This document shows, piece by piece, positions 1 through 9,961 of a stretch of 64,000 bases of DNA. The stretch's first letter is position 1. Each line of letters opens with the position of its first letter. Made by a program: the position numbers and the translations under genes. The notes beneath the pieces were generated by a model. The model did no database searches. It worked only from the letters and a program-made list of their open reading frames with translations, and had not been told where the DNA came from. The DNA comes from Rotaria sp. Silwood1. Taxonomy: Eukaryota; Rotifera; Eurotatoria; Philodinida; Philodinidae. The DNA lies in contig CAJNOP010000131.1 of NCBI GenBank assembly GCA_905250075.1, forward strand, positions 124,001 to 188,000, read 5' to 3'.

Positions 1-480
1 AATTGCATTTGCAAATTGATCCATGCATAACGGCAAACATAGTATCGGTTTCTCAAAATAAAGTCCTTCAACAATTGAACCCAAACCACAGTGACTGATG
101 AATAGATTGACTGAATTCTGTTATAAAATCCATTTTTATGGAACAAATCCATTTTCAAGTTTGACCCGTTGATCGTCCATTAGAACATGTCGATATTCAT
201 CACAAAATTTTAATTTCTTAGCGTTGACCACTTGATCAATTGTACCCAGTAAATGAAAATGTTCTTTGTGGCCTACTGTAATTACCACGTATCGAACGAG
301 TAGATCTTGATCGTATGATTTGCCAAATAGATTTCTAGAATTTTTCCCTAAGCCAAAATTATGTGTCAATTTGAATAAAAAAGTTCTTACATACACTATG
401 ACATCATCTAAAGGGTAATAACTTTTGAAATATTGTGAATTTCGAGACAAATTTTTCTGTTTATTGAAATTGTTGACCAA
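1..480 (-). pseudogene. UDP-glycosyltransferase fragment, broken (runs off the window edge)
   Basis: Read on the minus strand, the frame ending at 136 continues past two TAA codons (136-138 and 121-123) into an unmistakable UGT donor-binding segment: LFISHCGLGSIVEGLYF, then KPILCLPLCMDQFANA. This matches the family pattern FITHGGxxSxxEAxxxGxPMxxxPxxxDQ. The stretch before it (LENGFVP, stop, KWIL, stop, QNSVN) fits the usual VPQ-K-x-IL lead-in, so the first TAA stands where a Gln (CAA) is expected. The frame is otherwise intact, so the gene died recently or both stops are errors. No 28-32 nt intron could plausibly remove them. UGTs transfer sugars from UDP-sugars to small lipophilic acceptors, usually in the ER. 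The N-terminal half is not recognisable upstream of 480. Confidence 0.7.
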
Positions 481-885
481 AAACTGACCCTTTTGTTGTT
501 GTGTATTTCTTCGCTTCTAAAGAATATTTATAGATATACAGTAGGATACAAATTTTTGTTTCATAGCTATATTCGGCACTATATTTGTAAAAAAAGTTTC
601 GAACTCTCTCTTTCTGCAAATTCAATTTACTCGAATAAGATGCCTCTATGTCTATGTACAACGTTTATATTCATTCTTATTTTTCTCTTTGAAACGTTTA
701 CAAGCCTATAAAATAATCGAGACAACAAATAATCTTGAGTTGTAGTTTGACTTCAACATTTTGTTTTAGAGAATAATCATCTTGTTTTGAATGGTTCACC
801 TGTCTGTAGACTGCCAGTACTGTTCGTCTCTTATCTAATTGTCAGAGTCAGCACCGTGTCTATTGTAACCGACGAGAAGGCCACC
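481..885. other. no supported gene
   Basis: AT-rich sequence between the UGT fragment and the F-box fragment. Short open frames exist on both strands, but none shows a domain or splice context I can support. Confidence 0.5.
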
Positions 886-1002
886 ATGAAACTCGAGTTC
901 TTACTCAACGAAATTCTTCTTCAATGTTTCCTATATTTCAATGCCTCAACTTTATTCTATGCATTTGATGATTTCAATAAGCAAGTGTTTTACTCATTTT
1001 GA
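886..1002 (+). pseudogene. F-box N-terminal fragment, 38 codons
   Basis: An ATG in strong context (CCACCATG) opens a 38-residue frame that starts MKLEFLLNEILLQCFLYF and continues NASTLFYAFDDFNKQV before TGA. The pattern L-x-x-E-I-L-L-x-C-F-x-Y-x-x-A-x-x-L-x-x-A-F-x-x-x-N is that of the F-box, which binds Skp1 in SCF ubiquitin ligases. F-box proteins of several hundred residues form a large family in bdelloids. Here nothing resembling the substrate-binding part follows, so I call it a truncated relic. A downstream exon beyond 1002 was not found, and the family call rests on pattern memory only. Confidence 0.45.
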
Positions 1003-1143
1003 GAACACAATATAAAAGCGGATAGATTCCACTGAAAAACTATACCGTAGTCCTGCTTACTAAAGAACTATAAGAGAATTATTAAAGTAAAAAAAAATGA
1101 ATCTGAAATTCCATAAAATAAACCCATTAGTTGAAATAAACTT

Positions 1144-2004
1144 CTATTCGAAATGTTTGTAGCTAATTATCAGTATAAAAAATAGTATTACATAGTTGTA
1201 GGCCATTTTTAAAGATGAAGAATCGTTTTCAGTTTGAATTATCCAATCATTATTTGATTGAACTACACGTTTAAGATCATTTTCATTTGTCGGTCCATTG
1301 CATTGATCTTTATTGCATCGAAATTCGAACACGTCCAAATCGTATGTCGATGGACCTGGATCGATTCGTCGTCGTTCAATAGCAATACCAAGTTCAGACT
1401 GATTATATCGTAAACAAGAACGACTGATCGATGGAGTACCAGATGTATCTAATGGTAAATATGAGCACATGCCTTCTAGACAATCAATGAGCATATCATT
1501 TTGATAGCATTTCGCAACATGCGTACTTGATGTTGAGTCGTACAATAATGGTTCTAAAGCTTTATAAAGTGGTCTATAATCGATGTTTAAAAGAGGTGGA
1601 ACTTTTTGTTTTGCATATAACCAATCACAATCATCTTCGGCAGCACACAAATATTCGACAAAATGTCGAATCGATTGGTTAAGAAACCTAAATTGTAAAG
1701 TTTGTATGATAATACTATTAAAATTATCATCAACATCGAGTTGAACATCGCCAGTAAGTAAAATATCGATTTGACGTCGAGTAAAATCCATTGTAATCAA
1801 AATTGCACATGTAACATTTGTTTTCACTCGATTACAAGTTGATGGTATGTTCCATTGATCATTAAACGAGATTGTAAACGAACAATTGACTACACACATG
1901 CGTTCTTTGATTGATTTTGTTCTCGATGAAACTATATTTATTTGATCTGTTTGACATTGTGATACATAAGTGAATATAAATAGAATTACACAATAATACT
2001 GCAT
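1144..2004 (-). CDS. Orphan secreted or GPI-anchored Cys-rich protein, 286 aa
   Basis: A single uninterrupted exon. Residues 1-17 (MQYYCVILFIFTYVSQC) look like a signal peptide. The final ~19 residues (AYNYVILFFILIISY, then KHFE) are a hydrophobic tail with almost no cytoplasmic part, as in GPI-anchored precursors. The body has about a dozen cysteines, several N-glycosylation sequons and, near the C-terminal end, CNKDQCNG, which resembles the closing CxxDxCN of Ly6/three-finger domains. I do not recognise a family for the whole protein. It is probably exposed at the cell surface or secreted. It is convergent with nothing nearby and its 3' neighbour is the F-box relic. Whether the Ly6-like end is real homology is open. 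Confidence 0.7.
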   Translation of the reverse strand: MQYYCVILFIFTYVSQCQTDQINIVSSRTKSIKERMCVVNCSFTISFNDQWNIPSTCNRVKTNVTCAILITMDFTRRQIDILLTGDVQLDVDDNFNSIIIQTLQFRFLNQSIRHFVEYLCAAEDDCDWLYAKQKVPPLLNIDYRPLYKALEPLLYDSTSSTHVAKCYQNDMLIDCLEGMCSYLPLDTSGTPSISRSCLRYNQSELGIAIERRRIDPGPSTYDLDVFEFRCNKDQCNGPTNENDLKRVVQSNNDWIIQTENDSSSLKMAYNYVILFFILIISYKHFE

Positions 2005-3345
2005 TATGTTACGTTTTGTTTTGTTGTGTCTCCTTAGAAGAACAAGTTTCTTGTACAGGAATATTTTGCAACGAAAGAGTAATCATGTATACAGATACGA
2101 AGAGAAGGAATTCTTATCTTTTTGCTGTAAATGTCAATCAACAAATTAGTTCCTATTTGACATCTTGAAGACTCATAAAATGATAATGTGAGTATGGTCT
2201 ATGTTTATTGGCTTTTTACAATGTTATCAGTTGTTAAGCCATTCGATATTTGGATAGATAGTGCTCAATAAAATTATTCACCTTCTACAGTGAATAATAA
2301 AAGGTGACCTTAAGAATTCCAGCTAAGGATAAGCATCTCGAAAGGTGAATGTAAATCATGCCATAAAAAGCAAATATTGATGCATAGAGTGTGGATAGTA
2401 GTCCTCATGGGCAATTTATCATATCCAAATCTACATATTCTTTGCTCATTCTGTTTTTGTCGCCGTCTGAAACATTTCACTGCAATGTGTGTTTTTGCGG
2501 CGAATATCTGACAATTACATCAAATTGAATGTGAAAAATAGAACTTGACCTACATACACCTAGAGCAATGCATATCATCAATGTAATCAACAGCTAACTA
2601 CGAAACTAAATTGAAACAATTTTAGTCAGACATGGCAAAGTGACGAAGCAATATTGAGATCAACAAATTTACTGATAAAACAAATGAATAACAGCATTCT
2701 TGATGCAAAAAAGTCGTGGCAACGACGACTAGTGTTTTAGAGGAAAATAAAAAATCTCAATTTCAAGGAACCCTATCCTGTTTAAGAGTCATTATGGTGA
2801 AATTCTGATGAGACTCTTGTTGTAAATTCAAAATATCGGGAGATCAGTTGCTCTTGTTCTCTAAGCTCATCATTTTCAGCTTGACGAATTATTCCTGCGC
2901 TGATGGTTCAGAATAGCACCGATAATGATCAAGATGACAAACGATCTTGGACAAGCAAAAAATTCAGAAAAATAGACCTCTGAAGAATTCTGTAAAGTAT
3001 ACGTAATAAAAATACCAATCCAATCGTAAAATGTAAATGTCTAAAGCGAGAATGATGAAATTGTATGAGATCAGAAAATTGCTGAAAAAGTTCGTAAATA
3101 TCCTCTTATCACACTTTTTCTTCACAACAAGCTCAATTATTTTCTCTGCGGGAACTATGGTAAAACTTCCAGTGAGTGAATACAAAGACAGACACATTTG
3201 CTTCTTTTGTATGCTAGTCGGTTGCAACGACAGAAAGTCGTGATCATGCAAAATTCTAATACATGTAATCTTTTATCTTCAATCCACTACAGAGTGTAAC
3301 AACATTCTTTTCTTTTTGAGATGGAATAAAAGTTGTATGAAACCA
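2005..3345. other. no supported gene
   Basis: Intergenic sequence between two minus-strand genes; it holds the 5' flank of the orphan gene and the 3' flank of the sulfatase. Overlapping short frames near 3.0-3.25 kb on both strands show no domain. Confidence 0.5.
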
Positions 3346-5064
3346 CTATTTTTTCCTTTGAGGACCTTTGTAGCTAAGTTCATAAGAATCCGGTGCTACG
3401 ATCACACCAGTTTCATTTTCATACTTGGACCATAAATCAATCAGTTCTTTTAACACTTCCGGTTTGTCTTCTGCCAAATCTTTCAATTCACCTTTGTCCT
3501 TTGTCAAATCATACAACTCCCATAAAGTCTTCTCAGAAAGTGGTTCTTTAGGAATATAGACAGCTTTATAGTTTCCACGACGAATTGCTCGTTCACCGAA
3601 GAGTTCCCAACCAGTGAAATCTTGACACTCATCATGAATTGGTTGATGCCAGCGAAGATGCGATACCCAAGACTTTCCACGGGGTAAAAGAACTTGTCGA
3701 CCTTGGAACGTTGTGCCCGGATGTGCTACACCGGCTAATTCAAGTATGGTAGGTAGAATATCCATGACAGTACAAAATTCATGTGATACTCGTCCTGATG
3801 TTGACGTCAATGGACTATAATGCACAATGGCCGGACATCGAATTCCGCCTTCTGTAATGTGTCCTTTCGTCATTCGATATGGCGCCATTGCTGCATGTGC
3901 CCATTGTGGACCATACCAAATATAGGAAGTTTTTGTACCAATATTTTCATAGGAATTATCAAAGTATACGACACTATTATCAATCGATTGAAGTGGAAGT
4001 GCCTCGAGAACAGCTCCTTCTGCTCCATTGTCGGACATGAAAAGAATAAATGTATTGTCGAATTGATTCGTTCGCTGGAGATAGTTGACTAAGCGACCGA
4101 TATTATAATCCATGCGGTCAACCATGGCTGCGTAGATTTCCATTGTTTTTGCCGAGAACGCTCGTTCTTCGTCAGACATTGAGGCCCATAATTTCTCGAT
4201 TGTCGACAACGTTGAAGAAACGACATCAGGAGGGAGCAAGCCCAATCGTCGTTGACTTTCAAGTCGAGCAGCACGCAACGCATCTGGTCCTGCGTCATAT
4301 CGTCCTTTGTACTTCTTGATCAACTCATTCGGGGCTTGTAAAGGCCAATGTGGAGCAGTAAAAGCAAGATAGGCAAAGAACGGACGTTCATCATCTTCGT
4401 CGAGAAATCGAATCAGTTCCGATGTGAAATAATCTGATGAATAATAGTCCATGGGCAGAGTTGTATGATTAACAAATTCGTCATCTCGTGCATATAAGGA
4501 AGGTTTTAAGGCAAATACTGTCTCCTCTTCTGTTGTTCCAAGTTCATAATTGAAATGATTGCCAGCACCTCGTAGCAGTGCAAAACTCTTTTCGAAACCT
4601 CGCTTCGATGGAAACCGCTCCTTTGTCAATCCTAAATGCCATTTTCCAGTCATCATTGTACGATATCCACCTATGTCTTTGAGGATTTCTGGAAGAGCGG
4701 CAACTCGTTTGTTTAAATATCCTTCATATCCTTGTTTTCCACCCCAAATTTCTTGATAATGTTGTATAGTATCACTCATTTGTCCAATACCAGCTAGATG
4801 ATGATCAGTTCCACTGAGCAACATCGAGCGTGTAGGAGAACATGCTGAAGCTGTGTGAAAGTCGGTAAAAAGAGTTCCATCATTGGATGCGAGGAACTCG
4901 AGGTTGGGTGTAGATATTTCAGATCCATAGGGTGAAATATCTGTATAGCCAAGATCATCCGCAACGATGATAAGAAAATTGGGACGAGACGTATTTAATA
5001 GATTATGCTGTAGACCAGTAATGACTGCAAATAAGAATATTAACCAAAGCACTGATGTAAACAT
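3346..5064 (-). CDS. Arylsulfatase, secreted, intronless, 572 aa
   Basis: Hydrolyses sulfate esters using a formylglycine made from a cysteine. A signal peptide covers about residues 1-18. Then come NFLIIVADDLGYTDISPYG (metal-binding Asp-Asp at 36-37), the modification motif C75-S-P-T-R79 and the second sulfatase signature TGKWHLG (K141, H143). Substrate and metal residues follow at H239 (TAPHWP), D346-N347 (SDNG) and K401 (MTKGH). All catalytic positions expected in the family are present, so the enzyme should be active if the host has a formylglycine-generating enzyme. Length and residue spacing are closer to bacterial and fungal arylsulfatases of the Pseudomonas AtsA type than to vertebrate lysosomal ones. 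It lacks introns although its neighbours have them, which fits (but does not prove) horizontal origin. Signal peptide implies secretion or a lysosome-like compartment. Confidence 0.93.
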   Translation of the reverse strand: MFTSVLWLIFLFAVITGLQHNLLNTSRPNFLIIVADDLGYTDISPYGSEISTPNLEFLASNDGTLFTDFHTASACSPTRSMLLSGTDHHLAGIGQMSDTIQHYQEIWGGKQGYEGYLNKRVAALPEILKDIGGYRTMMTGKWHLGLTKERFPSKRGFEKSFALLRGAGNHFNYELGTTEEETVFALKPSLYARDDEFVNHTTLPMDYYSSDYFTSELIRFLDEDDERPFFAYLAFTAPHWPLQAPNELIKKYKGRYDAGPDALRAARLESQRRLGLLPPDVVSSTLSTIEKLWASMSDEERAFSAKTMEIYAAMVDRMDYNIGRLVNYLQRTNQFDNTFILFMSDNGAEGAVLEALPLQSIDNSVVYFDNSYENIGTKTSYIWYGPQWAHAAMAPYRMTKGHITEGGIRCPAIVHYSPLTSTSGRVSHEFCTVMDILPTILELAGVAHPGTTFQGRQVLLPRGKSWVSHLRWHQPIHDECQDFTGWELFGERAIRRGNYKAVYIPKEPLSEKTLWELYDLTKDKGELKDLAEDKPEVLKELIDLWSKYENETGVIVAPDSYELSYKGPQRKK

Positions 5065-8000
5065 TTAGAAAATCTCTCAAACAATGTTTTTATTTATGCA
5101 AGCTTTCGATAAACACTTCGAGTATCTTGAGGCAAATGAAAATTTCTTTTTGAGTATATAACATTTTGATCTGTTTTATTCGCTCTCCCTCGTAATCCAG
5201 TCTATTATTTATTCATCCTCTTTCTCCATCATTTAAATTGATATTCTTCACAACTGTAACGGCCAGGATTAATGTTTGTTCGCATGTTCTATATGAATCA
5301 GCAGCGACTATAAGAGTCGTGACGAACGTCGAACGAAACATCGGACGAAAAGGATGAATAAATAAGAGACTAAAGTACGAATTAGAACGAATCAAACAAA
5401 TCAAAATGTGAATATATTTGAGGCGATGAGACATACCGGTAGACCTCATTATATTTTAATCCTTTAATGACAGATAACGTATATATATGCATATTGAGTT
5501 TCTACACAGGTTAGAACTTTTATTACGTCGATTTTGCCCGGCCTATAAAAATATTCTCTGTTTCTGTGATTATCGCACATAATACCATTATAAATATGTA
5601 TCAAGAAAAAAACAAAGAATTTTCAATTTTGGAAGATTATGAGAATCTATGAAATCTTTAAACTGAGAATTTTTTATAGTCTCATGGACTCAAGCATAAT
5701 TCTGTAAAAGTCACATAACTCGCTTCTTTCCATTGTTGTTCCCTGCTTTTTTCACAGTAGCTAACACAGCGTCTGTGAACAATTCGTACAGATCCTTCCT
5801 TTTCTTCGAGTGCGTATTTTGAAAGGCTTGTTGATTGGTTTCTTGGACCAGGTTTGAGCTCTTGAAATGGCATAGTAAGAAGTAAAGACTGCGATAAAAA
5901 AGAAAACCAACTGACAGCATAGACTGAAAAAGCCAATACATCCGAGAACGAGTCTGTTAGAGCTGCTGTCTAATAGAATTGAATCGTCTTCGATCTGTTA
6001 ATCCACAATAAAAGAGAAAAAAAATCACCTTTTGTTTGAAAATGACTAAAATGTCAGTAAAGAGCTTGCACAAATAAAGAGATAAGTATTAAATCTTGTG
6101 GCAATGCAACGCTTTATATTCTCATTTGAAACGAAAACGAACTCAAAAGCATACAAAAAAAATTATTCTTATCACTAGCTATTGATATTTATGCACTCGG
6201 AGGAAGACAAAAAGCTAATAAATGTAGGATTAAAAAGTGCGACGACAAACTTTATCGATCATATTAAAATGTCAATTGTGTACTGATAGTTTGTCAAATG
6301 TCCTACAAAGTGTAGGATTGCAAGCGCAAGTATTCGTCTTGAATTTGACTTTGCATTTCGATTAGAGTTCAAGTAATTTCAAATTGTATGTCATGAAATC
6401 TTTCTCGTATCATTGGTGTGCTATGACTCATTTGTGATGTTCTTATTCGATTCGAAAATGATTTCAGTGACAATAATATTCAAAATAATATCTCTCAAAG
6501 TCAAATTAATCGATATTTCCTTCAATCACTTTGATCGTTGATCAGTTTAAAATGAGAGAGGCTTTCTATTTGGCTTCGCCTGGTGTTAGACAAAAACTTT
6601 AATCGAAATCACTTTCGAGTGAGTGACAATCAAGTGATATACAAGTAAGAAACTTTTTTCATGACAATGGTGATAATAAAGGGTAAAATGTAATGATGAT
6701 GATAAGTTTTTTTAGCAATGGTTACAACTTCTCTTTTCAAGTAGATGAATTTTTTGTCATCATTTACATCTTCAAAAACAATTATTTCATCAATTCTAAA
6801 TTTCATCTCTGTAAACGATAATACAAAACTAAATGATTCATTTGTTTCTTATCTAATAGAATAAACATATTGCAAATATGAAGAAGTTAAAATTCGATAT
6901 ATTCTTATGATCATTTTCTATTTTCTCAAATTTTCTACACATATTTTTTCTTATCGACGCACGAAATTACTTCAATGAAGATAAAAAGATTATTTTCATA
7001 TCCATTTCCTATCAATAATAGTCTAAACTGTTTTACATGAAAATTCTATTGATTGAAAACAAGGAAATATCTTTTATTTTGAATCAATCTTCATTAATTA
7101 ATGATATTATAATAAAACGAGATATAATTTTTTTTATAGATAAAATTTATTTTTTTTTACAAGTACTTTTATCAATCGTAAACATTTAAGTTCTATGGTA
7201 CATCTCGTCATTCATCCATAAATTTCCATTTTTATCAAATAGTATTTGAGTTTCATCTCATTAATTGATCTCTTCCGTGTTCTTTCATCGAGTGTTCTTT
7301 ATTGCTTAAAAGTGATAAAAAGTTTATTAAGTTTTTTCTCCGCAAATTTTATTTATGATTTCAAAGAGAACTCTCTATGAATATTAATTTCAAGTATTGA
7401 TAATGCTTAACGAACTCGATGATTTAATCACAAGTGAGATTTATTTAGTTCTGCAATAAATATTATTTACATAAGAGTATGGGTGAGTGCATAGTTCAAA
7501 CTTGACCGGTAGACGGGCACTGGACTGGTCGGTTTCTTTGTCCCTTTTTCTTATTAGTTTTGAGACACTAATGTTGACTTATATTCAAAGTAGATTCACA
7601 CCCTCATAGACACCCACAACCACAAAAGTACATCTTCAAGAGCTCACTGGGATCTATTCTACATATTGAATTTTACGCTGAATCTACTGATAATATTGAA
7701 TTAATTTTTTGACTTTTCTTCAGATGCAAATTGAGTATGACATATAAGAACGCTTACTAGACTGATAATTGTCGAACAGTAAAGATGACATGTGTCAAAC
7801 ATGACTCTATGTCGAGATACATCTCTTTCATTTTAGACGTTACTTTGGTTTTTGTTTCAATAAAAATGATGCTATTTGTAGATTTCGAACTGTTGATAAA
7901 ATATAATTGTTTTTACAACGAGAAACACTTTATTTTTATTGTGCATATTCTTAATAATGATCATTGACAGAAGAAAAAATATTATAAAGATAATTCAAAT

Positions 8001-8340
8001 AAACATAAACAGAAAACACATAGTAAGTACTCAACATACATTCAGATAAACTTGACATAGAATCGATATGATTAAGATAAAAGAAATATTCTGAAAGACA
8101 TGAATCATTTTTCTATTTGTTAATTTTTCGGTTATAACAATATGGAAAATCGAAAACAATATATATATATATATATTATATTTTATATAGAAAATTGTTA
8201 ATTTTTTGTTTTTGGTCGTGCTTATATTGCTCTTTATAAAAATCAAAACGAATAAGACAAACAAACAACATATTGAAAACAATAGTCATATTGTATACAA
8301 GAATAAATGAGAAGCGAAACAAATTGAAAAACAAAATAAA
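5065..8340. other. 3.3 kb without a supported gene
   Basis: AT-rich spacer. Two overlapping minus-strand frames at 5682-5941 look superficially protein-like but lack domains and consistent splice sites. At 7481-7625 there is a decayed G-rich then C-rich pair (ATGGGTGAGTG, later ACACCCTCATAGACACCCACA) resembling the telomere-like fold-backs of the distal half. An (AT)n run lies at about 8161-8176. Confidence 0.5.
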
Positions 8341-8366
8341 TATATAATTATTCATAAAATTTTATT

Positions 8367-8461
8367 TCATTCATCATCAAATGTATCAACTGCATCATCA
8401 TAATCACTCGTATTAGTACTATTATTACTGCTGGAAGTTGATATAAATGAATTTTGATGAT
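8367..8461 (-). other. possible alternative terminal exon of SECISBP2
   Basis: Downstream of the SECISBP2 stop, an acceptor (TCTATTCTAG) is followed by a frame reading NHQNSFISTSSSNNSTNTSD and then YDDAVDTFDDE and a TGA. Composition resembles the acidic, Ser/Asn-rich linkers of the gene. It would need a phase-2 donor upstream in exon 4, and none with GT is present, so it is listed only as a candidate. Confidence 0.25.
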
Positions 8462-8729
8462 TTCTAGAATAGATGAATTCATGAATAGTGGTTAGTATAA
8501 CGAAAAACCAAAAAAAAAACAAATCACATATCTCTATATATATATGTATACACAGAAAAGCAAAAGCAATAATGAAATGCTCGATATCGCATATATATAA
8601 AAAAAAAAATACTTAGAAAACACAAAAAAAAATAATACAATTATATGAAATAAACAAAAATCGAATAATTTTTTTTCTTTTTTTAAATATTTCAAATGAA
8701 ATAATATTTTCTTATAATCATCAATGAAA

Positions 8730-9929
8730 TCAAATATCATTATTATTTTTTGTTCTTTCTGAATTATTATTAATCCAATTTTCAACATTTTTTCTTTTAA
8801 AATTTGCTGAATTTTCTTCTGTATCTTCATGTATAGATTTTAAACGATTTTCATCATTATCATTAATTATTTCATTATTATTATTATTATTATTATTCAT
8901 TAAAATATTTTTTGATTGTTCAAAATAATCTTGTTGTTCAATTTGACTTATTATACTACAACCAGATGGTGTACGTGAATGTGTTTTAATATGATGTTTC
9001 ATTTGTACAGATGTATCATTAATAATACTTGTTGCACCATCTGATAATGTTCGTTGATGATTTTTTTTTGTTGATGTTTTATCTATATCAAATGTTCCAC
9101 TTGATGCACGTGTATGTTGTTTTTTAATTGAATTAATTAATTGTGGATCAATATAAATTGTTGATGTATCTGATGTTTGTCGAGAATGTGCATAATGTGC
9201 TGGAACTTTTGGTAAAACTTTTGATAATGATTCATTTGGTATTATATTAACAATATGTTGACGTTGTTGTTGTTGTTGTTGTTGTTGAAATGTTCGATGA
9301 AGAATTTTATAAAATTCACGACTATTTAAACCATGTGATGGTGTTGTTATTATTGTTTCATCATGATTTAATATATTATCAATAATTTGTTTATATGCAT
9401 GTTGATTTTCATATGTTATATCAATAATTTGTTTATATATATGATCAACACCACTATAATCAAATATTCCAATAGTTGATATACGTGAACTTTTATTTAA
9501 ACATCGACCTAATTTTTGACGATTAAGTGTAAATATATATGGAATATTATGTTCTTTACATAGATTTATAATTTTATCAATAGCATCATTAAGACCACCT
9601 TGACTTTGTATTGATTGACAATCAGGTGCAATTAAAACACATTTTAAACGTTGTAAACGTAAATGTTTTGTTACTTCACGTATACCATGTACATAACGAC
9701 GTTTACGACGTGCACGTTCAGGATTTGATTGATATTGTTGTTTTTTACGATCTTGAAAACGTTTTAATGTTATTAATAATTGTATACATAATTCATCTAA
9801 TTGACGATCAATTAATTGTGAACAATATTCACGAAAACCAGCATCATGAATTTGTTGTTTTATATTTGATTGAGGTATTTGTTGAGCATAAGGTGTTTGT
9901 AATTGACTTGTTGGTTCATGATCAAGTAT

Positions 9930-9961
<32 letters not shown>

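Noticed and set aside
5682..5941. Two overlapping minus-strand frames with a hydrophobic start
   Set aside because: No domain, no splice signals linking them to other exons, and both frames are equally open, so chance is likelier.
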